From assembly GCA_001466705.2 (NCBI GenBank), contig LATX02000199.1:1-64000 (forward strand): a stretch of DNA of 64,000 nucleotides. Reading direction: 5' to 3'. The position numbers were made by a program, and so were the translations under genes. The stretch comes from Moniliophthora roreri. Its lineage: Eukaryota > Basidiomycota > Agaricomycetes > Agaricales > Marasmiaceae. The notes beneath the pieces are model-generated. The model saw nothing but the letters and a program-made list of their open reading frames with translations, had not been told where the DNA came from and did not search any database. The stretch's first letter is position 1. Each line of letters begins with the position of its first letter. Below are positions 10,617-23,159 of the stretch, piece after piece.

Positions 10617-13600
10617 TTGTCTTACAACGTTGGATCAGAAAAGGTTGGAATAAACGGGCTCCTTGACTCAGGAGCAGGGGGTCTTTTCATGGCTCCCGAA
10701 ACAGCAAGGCGATTATGGCTCCCACGAGAACGACTTCCCGAAAACATACAAGTTTTCAATGTAGACGGGACTCTGAACAAAGTAGCCTGGATCACGCATT
10801 CGGTAACGGCAACATACAAATTTGGGACGAAAGACCTCATGGATACATTTCTTCTGTCCGGACTTGGGAAGGAAGACATTATCCTAGGACTTCCGTGGTT
10901 ACAGAAATATAACCCAGATGTCAATTGGAAATCGGGAGAGGTTCTATTTCGGCCGAAGCAGTACATCAAAATTCCCCATACTGAGAACATCTTTGATAAT
11001 GAATCACCAGAAGAGATTATTCAGCGAGTCAATATCAGAGCCAAGATGTCGGTTTCCCAAACAATGGCACATCAGGTTGAACAAAAGGAACAGACATTCG
11101 AAACGTTGGTCCCCGAATATCTTCATGAATTCAAAGCACAGTTTGAGGACAAAGAAGCTGAGCGGTTTCCAATATCGCAACATTATGATCATGCTATCGA
11201 GCTGAAACCAGATTTTGTGGCCAAAGATTGCAAACTTTACTCCTTGACAACACTGGAACAACGCGAATTGGACAAATTCCTTGATGAAAACCTTTGAAAA
11301 GGGTACATCCGGAAGTCGAAATCCCCAAACGCCTCTCCCTTCTTCTTTGTGGGCAAAAAGGAGAAAGGAAAGTTGCGGCCTACCCAGGATTACAGAAGGC
11401 TAAACGATGGGACAATCAAGAATGCCTATCCCCTACCTTTGATCTCGGATTTGATTGACAAGTTATGGGGTGCAACCATCTTTTCGAAACTTGATTTACG
11501 AAATGGCTACAATAACGTCAGGATCAAAGATAGTAATCAATGGAAGGCCGCTTTTAAAACAAATCGAGGATTATTCGAACCAACGGTTATGTTCTTTGGC
11601 TTAATGAATTCTCCAGCCACATTTCAAGCGTTTATGGACGACATCTTGTCAGATTTCATGGCAGAAGGATGGTGTCTCGTATATATGGACGACATCCTCA
11701 TTTATTCCACCAACGAACAGGAACATCAAGAACGATTGCGAAGGCTTCTTCAGCGCCTGAAAGATCAAGATCTCTATCTGAAACCCCATAAATGTGAGTT
11801 CGACGTCAAAGAAGTTGTCTTTTTGGGTTTGGTAATCAGACCCAGTACCATTGGTATGGATCCCGTCAAGTTGGCAGGAATAAGTGATTGGCCTGCCCCT
11901 ACTACGGTCACAGGAGTCCGAAGTTTCACAGGGTTTGCAAACTTCTATCGGAAATTTATTGGCAGATATGCGGAAATTGCGAGACCCCTTTATGATCTTA
12001 CCAAGAAGGGGGTACTGTTCTTATGGGGCAATGCATGCCAAGATGCGTTCGAAACTCTCAAGCGGAAATTCTCACAACAACCACTTTTGCAGATTCCAGA
12101 TCCCTCGAAGCCTTTTGTTATTGAAGCTGATGCATCGAAATAGGCATCTGGAGCAGTTCTGCGACAAAAAGGGGACGATGGGGAATGGCACCCATGTGGA
12201 TATATATCCCATGCCTTCGATGCGACAGAAAGGAATTATGAAATTTATGATCGAGAACTCTTTGCAATCGTTAGGGCGCTACAAACATGGCAGCATTATG
12301 TGATGGGAAACGGTTTTCCAGTTACAATATTATCGGATCATAAAAACCTGACATATTTCCAAACCACACAGAAGTTGAACCGACGGCAAGCAAGATGGAG
12401 TCTCCTTTTGTCAATGTTTGATTTCCGCCTCGTTCATGTTCCAGGATCCCAAATGACGCAATCGGATGCTCTTTTCCGAAGGCTGGATTATATTCTATGT
12501 GAAGATATGGATAACAATAATATTGTCATGCTTCCTGATTCCCTTTTCATCAACGTAATTGATGTGGACCTGCAGACACGATTGAAATGCACATTAGGTA
12601 ATGATGACTTTCATTGAAGTGCTCTGGAATCTTTGTTGGATCAAGGGATCCCCCCAATTAAGTCCTCCCTTTCTGATTGGAAGTTTGATGACGATCTCCT
12701 CTTTTACAAAGGAAGGGCTTATGTGCCAAACAACGTCGCGCTTCAAAGAGAAATAGTCAGGATGATCCACGAAGGACAGCCATTCGGACATCCGGGACAG
12801 TTTGGCACCATCGATTTAGTCGGCAGGGAATTTTGGTGGCCCGGTATGGCTAAATTCATCAAGGCTTTTGTTGATGGCTGTGCTCCGTGTCAACAGATGA
12901 AAGTAAACACCCATCCATCAGTGGCAGGGATTCTACTGATCCCTGGGGTCCCGAATGCAGTCCCTTTCCAGGTTATAACTATGGATTTGATCACGGATCT
13001 TCCCGAATCAGACAGATGGGATTCGATAATGGTCGTGGTAGACCATTCCTCTACGAAGGGGGTAATTTTCATCCCTTGCACAAAAAAGTTGGACGTGACG
13101 AAAGCAGCCGAACTTCTTTTCCAACATGTGTACAAAAGATATGGCTTGGCAGAAAGAATTATATTGGATAGAGATTCCAGATTTGCGGCAGAAGTATTCC
13201 AGGAAATGGCAAGACTCTTGGGAATTAAACATTCGATGAGTACTGCTTATCACCCACAAACGGATGGAGAGACTGAAAGAATAAACCAGGAAGTCAAAAT
13301 CTATCTGAGATTCTTCTGCGGGAAACAACAAACAGAATGGAGCAAACATTTGCATATGGCAGAATTTGCACACAACAACAGAACCCACTCTGTCACTCAT
13401 CACTCCCCATTCTTCATGACTATGGGATACCATCCAAGGCCGTTGCCAACCATCTTTGGAAAAACTAATGTTCCATCAGTGGAAAAACGGTTATCGGAAC
13501 TAAAGCGGCTCAGAGAAGAAACATCTGCAATGATCAAAGTAGCCAGAAAACGGGTAATTGAACGAGGGAAAAGGAAGAATGATGTCTTCGAAAAGGGACA

Positions 13601-14012
13601 AAAGGTATGGCTAGAAGGGAAAAACCTAGACTTTGGGTATCCAACCAAGAAGCTGTCACCAAAAAGGGAAGGACCCTTCGAAATAGAAGAAGTCATGGGG
13701 CCGGTCACGTACAGACTAAAACTGCCGAGACAATGGAAAATACACCCCGTTTTCCACGTCGGGCTGTTGACACCGTACAAGGAGACAGACGAACACGGGG
13801 CCAATTATCTAGAACCGCCCCCGGACATAATAGAAGGACACGAGGAGTTTGAAATTGAAGCGATCATAGGTCACAAGCCCAGAAAGACTCCGAAGAAGTT
13901 TCTAGTGTCCTAGAAGGGGTATGATTCTTCCCACAACGAATGGAAAGGAAAAGAAGAATTGGGAAACACGATGGAGATATACTTGGACTATATAATCCAG
14001 AACAAACTGTAG
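10617..14012 (+). pseudogene. pol: Gypsy pol: protease, RT, RNase H, integrase, chromodomain
   Basis: A single frame covers about 1130 codons. The protease has LLDSGAGG at about 10666. The RT has [23 protein letters not shown] and the catalytic YMDD at about 11685. RNase H has EADASK and YEIYDREL. The integrase has an HHCC zinc finger near 12770-12900 and the D,D,E triad (MDLITDLP, ILDRDSRF, TDGETERINQEV). The C-terminus is a chromodomain (EIEAIIGHKPRKTPKKFLVS, then KGYDSSHNEWKG). Stops interrupt the frame at 11295 (TGA), 12141 (TAG), 12615 (TGA) and 13911 (TAG); those at 12141 and 13911 replace conserved Trp codons. No ATG is seen at the start, suggesting frameshift or readthrough from gag. 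Confidence 0.92.
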
Positions 14013-14039
14013 GAAAAGTCCATAACACACTCCACCAAC

Positions 14040-15531
14040 ATGTCCAACCAAGCATCTTCCTCTTCTTTCAACCTCCACGAATGACCCCTCCCCTCCCCTC
14101 CGACTCATATCGACGACTCCGAGCAAGTCCACTACACAGGACCCTTCTGTCCCTCTCCTTTCGAACTCTTATATTTGGTGAACACCGGCGAACACGACGA
14201 GGCCCTGCGACTCAGGACAGCAGCCTCTCCAGTACACCAAATCACAGTAGATGGATTGATCAGACTTTGGGAACAACGTGCAGCCCTGGACCGTATAGTC
14301 CAGGAGACCAACACCTATTCGGCAAATTTGGTGTATAACGTAACGGCAGGGGCCACAGGCGGCCTTGTATTACAAGGGCCAGTAATGGTACCGTCTCCGC
14401 CTGCATATTCTCATAATAGTGATGTACCCAATGTCCCCAATGCCACAGGTCCCGTCTCCAAGGATGTTTGTGATGCAGATCCAAACAGTCCAGAATTTTG
14501 GATGGCACAGGCAGCCTATGCCAAACGAATTTGAAACACTGCCGAATTGGCATGCCAGCAATTTGAACACATTCCCTCCATCCCCACACCCAGCTTTGGT
14601 CTATCTAGACCATTTGATCGAACCAGACAGTCAGCCCCCTTTCATTCCGACAACCAAGTTGCCTCCCCCCCTTCAAGTCCTACCTCCCTCATATATCCGG
14701 ACCCCCCAAGTCCCTCCAGCAATGACTCTTCCGACGATAGATCCATCGTCGTCGAACATATTCCCCCTTCAGAACCAAGTAGTCCCCCTATGTACGCCGC
14801 CTCCATCAGCATTAGAACCCCCACTCCCACAGATTCAAGCCCCGAGGCCATCAAATCCGATATGGAGAGCATCCACTCCCCCCAGATTCAGGAATGCGAC
14901 AACTGTGACCCCCCCGCCACGGTACCATTCCGTGCTGATGGAGCAATCAATCCCTTTTTCCAACCCCTCAGAATTACATATACCAGTGACCGACATACCC
15001 CTGAACCCATCGCTCACGAACTGGAGAGCAACGCCGATCCCTTCTCGAACGCTGATTCGCGACCCGACAACATGGTCAGTATGGGATGACGAAGACCTCG
15101 AAGAAGCGTCATCGAGCGAGCCATCCTCGTCTCCGACAAACAGCAACGACATGACCGACGAAGTATACGAGTACCTCTCTGCCCTGTGTGCAGAGTGGCA
15201 AACCACTGCGGCTGAGAATGCCCGAGCTACCATTGTCAAGTATGCGGGAAGGCTGCACCTGGTCACCTCTCTAGAGATTGTCGTCTCAAACGATGGTCGA
15301 GAAGAATTGCTCGGAACCACCCTTCCCAGCGCTACTCGTCTCCTGGAGATGATATCTACGGGGGTGACCCCAACACCGAACTCTACAGAGACAGAGAGCA
15401 ATAGTTCAACAGCAGCCGCCACGGAGAATGCAGAGGAGCAGTACGAATGGGTCTACACTGGACAACAGGAATCGTTCAGAGAGGTAACGTTATCAGATGG
15501 GACTGTAGCGAGATTGGAATTTCGCCCCTAA
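14040..15531 (+). CDS. extra 3' ORF of the Gypsy element, function unknown
   Basis: Between the pol stop and the 3' LTR there are 1.5 kb of coding-like sequence. One frame starts at ATG 14040 and runs to 15089 with TGA stops at 14082 and 14532. A second frame is open without a stop from 14419 to 15531 (370 codons). Both are rich in Pro, Ser and Thr. The C-terminal part of the second frame looks globular (VYEYLSALCAEWQTTAAENA, then YAGRLHLVTSLEIV). Either one ancestral frame crosses by a frameshift before 15089, or the 370-codon frame stands alone. I see no signal peptide or transmembrane segment that would make it envelope-like. Confidence 0.5.
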
Positions 15532-15542
15532 TGCGGGGGTAA

Positions 15543-15940
15543 TGTTACAATGTTAACAGACTTTCATGTGACCACATGTATTACTAATTATTCTTTTCAT
15601 TTCTATCTGGTTCTCAAATGCTTATGTAATGATATTCCATTTCCTTCTTCCCGATTCTCTCAGTAATTATGTACACATTTCTATGATGTTCTCTTGAGTT
15701 CTACTCGTTTGTAATCGTAGATAACTTGTACTATTTAAGTAGTCACAACTGGGTCTCAAGCTCCTCAGCTTGACCTGGTTAACTATAAACCTTGTTCTAA
15801 GCAACGAACGAACTCTTAAGCTGCGAACTCAGAGACCACCTCTTAGTTCTAGCTTGAAACTCTGAACTTGAACCTTACCTTCTTCTTGACTACGTCATTA
15901 GTCAAGTTGATCGACGTTGCTGCGCACAAGTAACGTAACA
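15543..15940 (+). mobile_element. 3' LTR of the Gypsy element
   Basis: This 398-bp LTR matches 8731-9128 with about a dozen substitutions, nearly all transitions and several at CpG. It is preceded by a short purine-rich tract, GCGGGGGTAA, consistent with the plus-strand primer. Its outer end abuts the TTGAG target duplication. Confidence 0.93.
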
Positions 15941-16345
15941 TTGAGCTCTTTGTAGAAATTGGTCTAGGATCTTTTCCAGTATGCTGTGTACTGTAGTTGT
16001 CTTAAAGAAGTCTTGAACTCCATAGGGTCAGACTATATCGGCTATCAAGTCTTTGTACAGGACTGTAGCTCTTGTGTTTGTGCTTTGTGCACTATGTTCT
16101 TTGTGTTTTGTGTGTGTGTTTGTGATATAAAAACCCTTTTAAAACCCATATATACTCCTCTGGAGGTGAACACCTTGAAGTAGATTGCTTCAAATAAGAG
16201 AGAATCAACCTAGCTAAGAGTTTTGTTAGCATTCTAAGTGTGGCAACTCTGATCACACTGATCCACACTTGCACAACAACCTGAGTTAGACTTTTGAAGG
16301 TTATCTTTTGGGTAGTTTTCCATTAGTCTTATCTTAGACAAATTA

Positions 16346-19332
16346 GTGGTACAAAAGAAATAAAGAAAAATTGGAGTTTGAAAAGTAAGTGAAATTTAAA
16401 TCAATAGTCACAGGAGTCTACACACATATGATAGTAAACCAGTAATGAGTGGTTATAACCACCACTAAACTATGCATATCCCTCAAAAACTGGTAAGTAC
16501 CAATCTCACTGAGGTTATGACTCTCAAAACTAATCATTATAAGTTTGACTAGGGTACTATCTATCTAATACTAGGCACAGGTGAGTTTTAGGCCATTGGT
16601 TCTTCACATAACTGGTTGCGCCATTTTAACATTTTGTGCAATGCTCACCTGCCAAGTACTGATCATAAAAAACATCTTGGTCTTTGTGGCAGAATCAGTG
16701 ATGAGTCACATGAGTCACTGAGGCCAGCAGTAAAGGGCTAGCAACTAGCTGATATCCAGAATGGCAGGAATGATGACAACAGATACAGGTACAATGACAA
16801 ACAGCCATGGAATTGATGGTTGAAGTTGAGGGACTGGTGATGAGTCACTGTTACTGGAAGTAATCACCAGCAGATGACACATGGGGCACTTGAAAAATTT
16901 TCATGGGACTTGAAGAAGCCAGAGGCTAGATGAGAGAGGTATGGTGAAGGGCAGAAGAGAGGTGCAAGGAGGTGTGCCTATTTCCAGTGCAAAATCAGTC
17001 TGATCTGATGCCAGGTAAAGCCTATTTCTGGCATCTTATCAGTTCTGATACCTGGGACACAAAGGTGTGTGCTAGCCAGAAGTATGCATATGAAAACTGA
17101 CTTGAATAAGATATCAGGTTTGTTATTACATTACCCTATACTTTGTCAATTCACAAGAGTGAGAAATCATTGAGTAACACTATTGGAATAAGAGTCTGCA
17201 ACATGTCAATAGAAGGGTTTCCTTTTGCCTAAGAGCTTGCAGAACTAGAAGTTCCAACTTTCAGGTGAGGGATGATACAAGTAATAAGCAGAGCTTGGCA
17301 CCATGTAGTACCTATGTGTAGTCATTGGCTGAACCTGAGTAGTACATCATATTGAGGGCATGAGTAGTTTTCTCCCTGAGATAACAAAAAATTTCAGCCC
17401 AAGCAATATAACCTGAGATACCATATTAACATGCCCCTGACTTATTCTAGAGGACTAACCCAAGTTAAAGTGAAAATCTGAATGTGCCAACCTTTGCTCA
17501 GTCTACAAATCAAGGGGGAGGGGCAGGAAAATAATTTAATATATAGTACTGGATTTTTTTAAGAGGGTCTCAGAGAGAACCAACCAACTATCACATGCCA
17601 AAAATACTATATATGGAAGGTATGACATAAGCAGTAAATGACTGCTTACCTTTCTTTTGTTCCCCATCTTGCCAGTATCACTTCTGCCCAATTTATTTGA
17701 GTTTTCAGAAGCTATAGGTTGTCTGCAGACTGTCCCAGAGGTAAAAGAACTATAGATTTTCATGAAACCATGTTGGCATTCACAATTGATGCCCAAGTAG
17801 CATGCTAGCTGTGGTCTGAAGTATTGTCAACAACATACTCATCTTAGTCTCATGTAGGGTCCGGAACCTTAGAGATAGCAGATTAGGGATCTTAGACACA
17901 ATAATCTACCAGGATCATCATCCAAAATCCTCCACAAGCAGCCAAAACTACTAAAAAATTCTAGAGAGGAAAAAGTTTTTAGTTGGCCTCTGGCCAAACC
18001 AACCAACTACTAGTATATGCCAGAACCATGGCCCACTCCCCTTTTACCACAAATTCAACCTGAGATAGCTCACAGAAATTCATAGTATCAACTCTTAGTA
18101 TTGCTGAGAGAGGTCTCAAAATTCAATGGATTTCATTACATAGGTGCTATGCATGGCTGATAATATTGTACAGTCAGAGAATCTAATGTACTATTTGGCT
18201 TTTATACTCATGCACACAAAGAAGCTCCTGCTACTAATGAACCAAATGATAAGTATGCTGTATAGAAAGTCAGGCAAGAAGCTGAAGAAACACTATGATT
18301 TTCCTACCAATCTCTATCCATCTGCAAACAGCACATGTGGTATAGTGGAGAGTAAGTGAGCCTCCAGAAAAAAAAAATAATAATAATGAAGAATGGGAAT
18401 AAGATGCTTAATAGAAGTTCAAGGATAGAGGATGATGCAGGGCAATAATAGTGAGGGTCTGGAAGAAAGGTTTAGAAGGGGCAGATGCAATGCTCTCATC
18501 TCTAAAATTCTTACACAATTTATGTCAGGTTAATCTGGACTTGTGAAAATGGGTACACTATGGGTTATCACTAGCAAAAAATAACTCAGATTAGACTGTT
18601 TTTATATCTTGAGTTGATCCAGAAATTTAGCTTGAAAAGCTATCTTGGGGAGAAAACATATTTCACATATTGAGGAATGAGTCCAGTACCATCTAAAAAT
18701 GATGAATGAAGCTATGCACCTGCTAATGTGATTGGGAGTCAACAGCATCCAATGCTACAACAAAAGGAAATTGAAACTGTTCTTCACTGGTAGGAATTCA
18801 AACTGGCACTGGTGTGCCTTAGAGAAAAACTTGGTCAAGATGTGGGAGTTGTTGTGCAAGCAGGACATTTTGAAGGAGAGGTGCAAGGAGGTTGGATAGT
18901 GGTTGCAATGAGAGAGTAGTCACAGAAAAGGACAGTCTATTCGGAACTAGACTTGGATTCTATGGGCAGGAAAGTCATTAGAGCACATCAATGTTCAAAA
19001 GTTGCTAAGAACACACTGTTGGTAATCAATAAAGCTGCTTGAGTATCCCAAAACATGCCAACAACACTCAAGTTCTACCAGCTGCAGTTTGACAAGATGA
19101 GGTATACTGCTAACAATGGAATAATATGGAGGTATGCAATATGCAGCATACCTACTGATATATGTATATGTGGTGTGCCAGAGGCTGGCTGGGTGGGCTC
19201 AGGATGGGTGGGTGGGCCCAAACAGCAGATAATGCTGAGTTACCAGACCAAGCCTGAGTATTCAAGAGAAATGAGGCCAAGTGAAAGGAAACTCCATATT
19301 ACTGAACACTGAATGTAAATGGAATGTGGTGG
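16346..19332. other. long intergenic stretch, nothing recognisable
   Basis: About 3 kb of AT-rich sequence between R1 copy A and R1 copy B. The open frames are short and lack known motifs. Around 18700-18900 one plus-strand frame reads plausibly (for example WCALEKNLVKMWELL) before stops, which may be a very old coding remnant. No RNA gene, tandem array or terminal-repeat pair is visible to me. Confidence 0.4.
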
Positions 19333-19763
19333 TAATATGTCAAACCTAGAAAAGACCTACTTTTATTCATTTTACACTATGTTTGAATTGGGACACTTTA
19401 ATATGACACAAGATAATGGGTAATAAGGACTAGAGTGAGCCCAGTCGGCTAGTCATTGCCTTAGAGAAGCTATAGTGCCTTGGAAAGTATAAAGAGCTAT
19501 ATGATATGCTATACAGAAGTGTCTAAGCTGTACTTTCTGACTTATCTATGTATCAGATTCAAAATGGATCACTTCTGAAACCTGTAGAGAACCTAACTAT
19601 GGCCCAATGAACACATTGGCTAGTTAACTAAGCTCTCAAAGTGCTATCAATGGGATTTTAATTTCTATTCTACCTTTCTATAACATCTGCAAAGTGCAAC
19701 ATGCAGTTAAACAGTACAGAGGTACTTAGAGGAGACATCAAAACAGAAAGACAACTTAGAACA
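19333..19763 (+). repeat. repeat R1, copy B, 3'-truncated
   Basis: The segment begins TAATATGTCAAACC and follows the first 430 bp of copy A (GACACAAGATAATGGGTAAT and so on) with scattered substitutions. It then breaks off at CAACTTAGAACA where copy A continues with GGAACGATC. It is followed by the 3' flank of the DIRS element. Confidence 0.65.
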
Positions 19764-19972
19764 CCCTAACTTGACCACATGCTCAATGTACAGAGAACAA
19801 AGCCTGAAGAAGAGGTAACTGGGCACCCCCCAAGAGTGGGCAGGAGACATAAGATTGCATACACAGTAATTATTATAAATGTACTAGTATACTAATCAAG
19901 GTCATCAATTGATGTTGCACCTGAGTCTACAAGGTCAAGAATATTGGAAGGAATTCTATGTGAGATACAGAA

Positions 19973-20943
19973 TTATTTGATGTGAGCTTGGACTCTATTG
20001 TACTGATCTTTGTACGCCTAATATGTGGATTTTGGAAGAATTTCCTCTACCTACTGCCAATAAAGGAGAAAGGCCAACAATGTTCAACCACCAATCTGGG
20101 TAACTACCTCAGGTGGTACCCCTGCAAGGAGTAATTCAACTGCACCTCCGATATGGAAACTGTGACCATAGATGTGATATAAGCCCTCCTTCTTCCATAT
20201 TGCATAGCAGGTGTCAAGGAAGTCCCTTTTGGTGAGATATTTTGGCCATCTGTTCTTGTTAATGTAAGCAAATAAAGAAAAATAATCTGGAACATTCTTG
20301 TTAACTGTAATGTGGTTTTTTATTGCTGAGATGGGACAGATGCCATTTTTATTGAATGGTTGTTGAGTCAACAACATCAGTCCACCTGCTTCTTGAGGGA
20401 GATCAACTGCACAGAAGATAACACCATCTTCAATTGTTTTGAAATCAATATGAGTAGAGCAATGGGCATGGAATTTTGGGTCAAAACCTTTCTAGAAAGG
20501 TACAGTAGTCTCGCCCAGACAATGACATCCGTATTGGAAGCAACAAGCACACCCCCAGACAGCAGCACTCTTCAGAGTTTTAAGGTCTAGACCTTTCTTC
20601 AGGACCCACATGTGTGTGTGTCAGAAACAGAAGCCTGAACTTCTCAGCAGTGATGAGCACCCTCTCAGTTAGCTGTCTTATGCACCCACTTCACACGAGT
20701 GTTGTCTCCAAACCATAGTGCACTATTGGCAAGGTGCCAGGCCCTCATACCTGCTAGCCAACACTTGATAGTTTCACCTGATCTCAATCTCTTGTATTTC
20801 TCTATAAAAGCTGACAGTAAGATGGGGTCTATAGGCATATGCTGTTCTTCTGGAATCTTCAAAGCATCATAAAACTGATTAAAACAAAGAAGGCCCACCA
20901 CATATGTGGATTTAGTTGAGTTGGTCATACTGCCTTCAACCAT
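19973..20943 (-). pseudogene. DIRS tyrosine recombinase
   Basis: The N-terminal part (20943-20665) is the SAM-like core-binding domain (TYVVGLLCFNQFYDALKI). The catalytic part follows after stops. The first catalytic-Arg box reads YGCHCLGETT near 20530, where I would expect Arg residues, so it is lost. The HxxR box reads GHSFHIGG near 20145, the Arg being His. Near 20060 the frame reads LLAFLLYW with a Tyr in the position of the nucleophile, flanked by TGA and TAG codons where Trp and Gln or Arg would be expected. The frame ends with TAA at 19973-19975. Confidence 0.8.
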
Positions 20944-21513
20944 GCTGCTAGCTACTTTCTGGATTTCTTTGGGCCATATTCTGGACTCTTCTTCCTGTTT
21001 CTGTAATAAATATGGGGTGTTCCACTTGTGTAAGCAGTGTTTGGCAAGAACTTTAGGTCAGAGATCACATGTTGCTATGTTGTTACCTGCTCTGGGCTCC
21101 TGTGGACAAGAGGGTGATAGAGGAAGTTCAGTAGAAGAACTGGCAGATGCTGGGCAGATTGTTGGAAATAGAAATGATGATGAAGGGAAATTCAGAGATC
21201 TTGATACTCCAAAACCAAAGAAAGAACATGAATTATTGTCTAATTATTAGGTCAGTTGGTTCTCACTGCTCTGGCTCTCTGAACATACAAGTGGGTTTTA
21301 ATAAAAAATCTCATTTGTGATAAATAATATTTTAATGTGGCAGAACTTCTATAGCATAGTATATTGAGCTGACACTGTAAATATGTATTTTGGGAGACAT
21401 ACTATTTGAAATTCTCCCAATTGGAGAGATGGGTTTAGGCTTGACCTGGGTGTGTGGTTCTCTGGTGCCAACACCAACACTTGTCAGTATGAATCTGAAA
21501 AATGCCCTATTGT

Positions 21514-23150
21514 TCATAGTATAGAACATCTTGAAGGACCTCTGGGATACCAAAGGTGAGTGGAAGTATCTTGTGGACCCAACTCTCTGCATGAGAGAGG
21601 GTCTGCAGGATTAGAGTCAGACTCAATATATTCCATGTTGAAGGAGATACAGTGTGGGAGAAGCACTGAATACAGACATTGAATGGACCAATTGATCCAA
21701 ATATTGAGACTATGGCCCTTGTTGATGGTGCCAATTGTGCCTTGATTATCTGAGTGGGCCAAAAGGCAAACATCCTTAAATTGCATTTTTTCGAAAAAAT
21801 AGAAGAGCAGTTCAATAGCCAGAGTCTTGAGCCAGCAAATGTCACATCCAGGAACCTTTCAGGATGGTAGGAGGTGGAAAGCTGCCCATCGATCACCAAT
21901 CCAGATGCCAATGCTCCATTCAGTTGAAGTGTCAATGAATATTCCCAGGTCTGTTACTGGCAGCTTTGGATATAGTTGGCAGAAGAAGTATAGATTTGAC
22001 AGTGCTGTGGCCCAGTATTTGAGCTCAGAAATGAGAGAGGGAGGTGGGTAGCATAATTTATAGTCTGACTTGAATGTTGCCATGAAATTGGATAATATAG
22101 GGAGATATAAATGGCCTTTGAGATGAAGGAATGAACAGTAACATAATGTACCATAGAGGTTTTGCACCACTTGCAAACTGCAGCAATGTGCTTTGTATGA
22201 TACCTGAAAAGATGTCACTTGCAATAGGTATTTGACATGTTTCCTTTCTGGCAAGAAAGCCCAACATAAATGCAAGTCCCAAATAAATCTGACAGTGACA
22301 AAGATAAATTCAATGTCACCCTTCTCATCTCTGTCATGCCACAGTGTGTCTAGATCAGCTACCAGGCTAAGAATGTCTTCACAGGTGTAGATATAGTGGA
22401 TCAGAAAGGATAAAGATTTGAAATCATCCTTGAATTTGAAAACTGGCTTCATCCCTAGTTCCCACCAGATATCAACTATTGCATTGGATATCATGAGGTT
22501 TTTGATCTATTGACCTGATATAAAGTACTAGTTACCACTTCTGCAATTTTCACTGCTGTATTGAATCTTGTAGGGAATTGGTCCTTCTTAATGAAGGAGT
22601 TTACTGCCAGGTGCTCTTTAGTTTCTTTTGACAAGTTTCAGCATACACAGAACTTCAGCAGGAGTCCTGGCCCTTGGTCTTGTTCAGAGACAATAAAAGG
22701 AGAAGCAATGAAAGGGCTGCACATGATGGACTCTATTTCTTCTGTTGTGAACAGCCCACAGAAATGGCCAGCCACAAGCTCCTTCTGGATGTACTTGTCA
22801 ATGATCTCAGAATGCTCTGTGGCTGATAAATGATTTGGCATGATAACAGTGCATTCTATGAGAGGCATATTCCCAAGTGGGAAGCTATGTTGTAGATTGT
22901 GGACAAGAAGTGGGTATAAAGGCATGAGGTTGAGCTTGTTGAGTCTACGTTCAAAATTGTTGGCATGGTATAGGGTGACAATGGATTCATATATTTTGTT
23001 GTGTAGTGGAATGAAATGAGAAAGACAAGCACATTCATGTATAGTAGTTGAGAAGTCAGTGTAAATGAGTTTTTCTAAGTGGGATAGCCTGAAGAATTCT
23101 TCAAGTACCAGAGTTTGGTCTATTTGAGCAGGTTCCATTGAGTGCACCAT
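21514..23150 (-). pseudogene. DIRS reverse transcriptase and RNase H
   Basis: From 23150 the frame gives an N-terminal RT region (LVAGHFCGLFTTEEIESIM, then KDQFPTRFNTAVKIAEVV near 22560). It then jumps to SNAIVDIWWELG, so the part of the palm that usually lies between appears deleted. The active-site motif reads KFKDDF at about 22430. The thumb (FLPERKHVKYLLQV) and RNase H follow, with conserved Asp and Glu residues in IFIDTSTEW, LAIELLFYF and LAHSDNQG. Stops near 21857 and elsewhere break the frame. Confidence 0.8.
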
Positions 23151-23159
23151 GGTCAGATT

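Larger units (their letters stand above)
7696..15940 (+). mobile_element. Ty3/Gypsy chromovirus, full-length but decayed
   Basis: The element runs from TGTTACAATG to CGTAACA and is flanked by the 5-bp duplication TTGAG (7691-7695 and 15941-15945). Between the LTRs, in order, are gag with a CCHC knuckle, protease, reverse transcriptase, RNase H, integrase and a C-terminal chromodomain, then an additional ORF before the 3' LTR. This domain order is that of Ty3/Gypsy chromoviruses. Removing the probable artefact duplication around 8214 gives about 7.2 kb. The two LTRs differ at about a dozen positions in 398 bp, mostly C/T or G/A, so the insertion is not fresh. Pol has four in-frame stops. Confidence 0.93.
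6353..16345 (+). repeat. repeat R1, copy A, interrupted by the Gypsy element
   Basis: R1 is an unclassified family of about 1.75 kb seen in four places in this window. Copy A begins TAATATGTTG at 6353 and ends GACAAATTA at 16345; TAATATGTC and TAATTTGTC (reverse complement of the end) form an imperfect 9-bp terminal inverted repeat. The chromovirus 7696-15940 is inserted in it, with TTGAG duplicated on both sides. R1 contains a TATATAAG-like word near 7357 but no open frame I can assign. The pre-N duplicate carries its left part at about 4806-5656. Confidence 0.6.

Noticed and set aside
14835..15422. 195-codon open frame on the minus strand within the Gypsy element
   Set aside because: It is antisense to the Pro/Ser-rich 3' ORF, whose composition keeps the reverse frames open.
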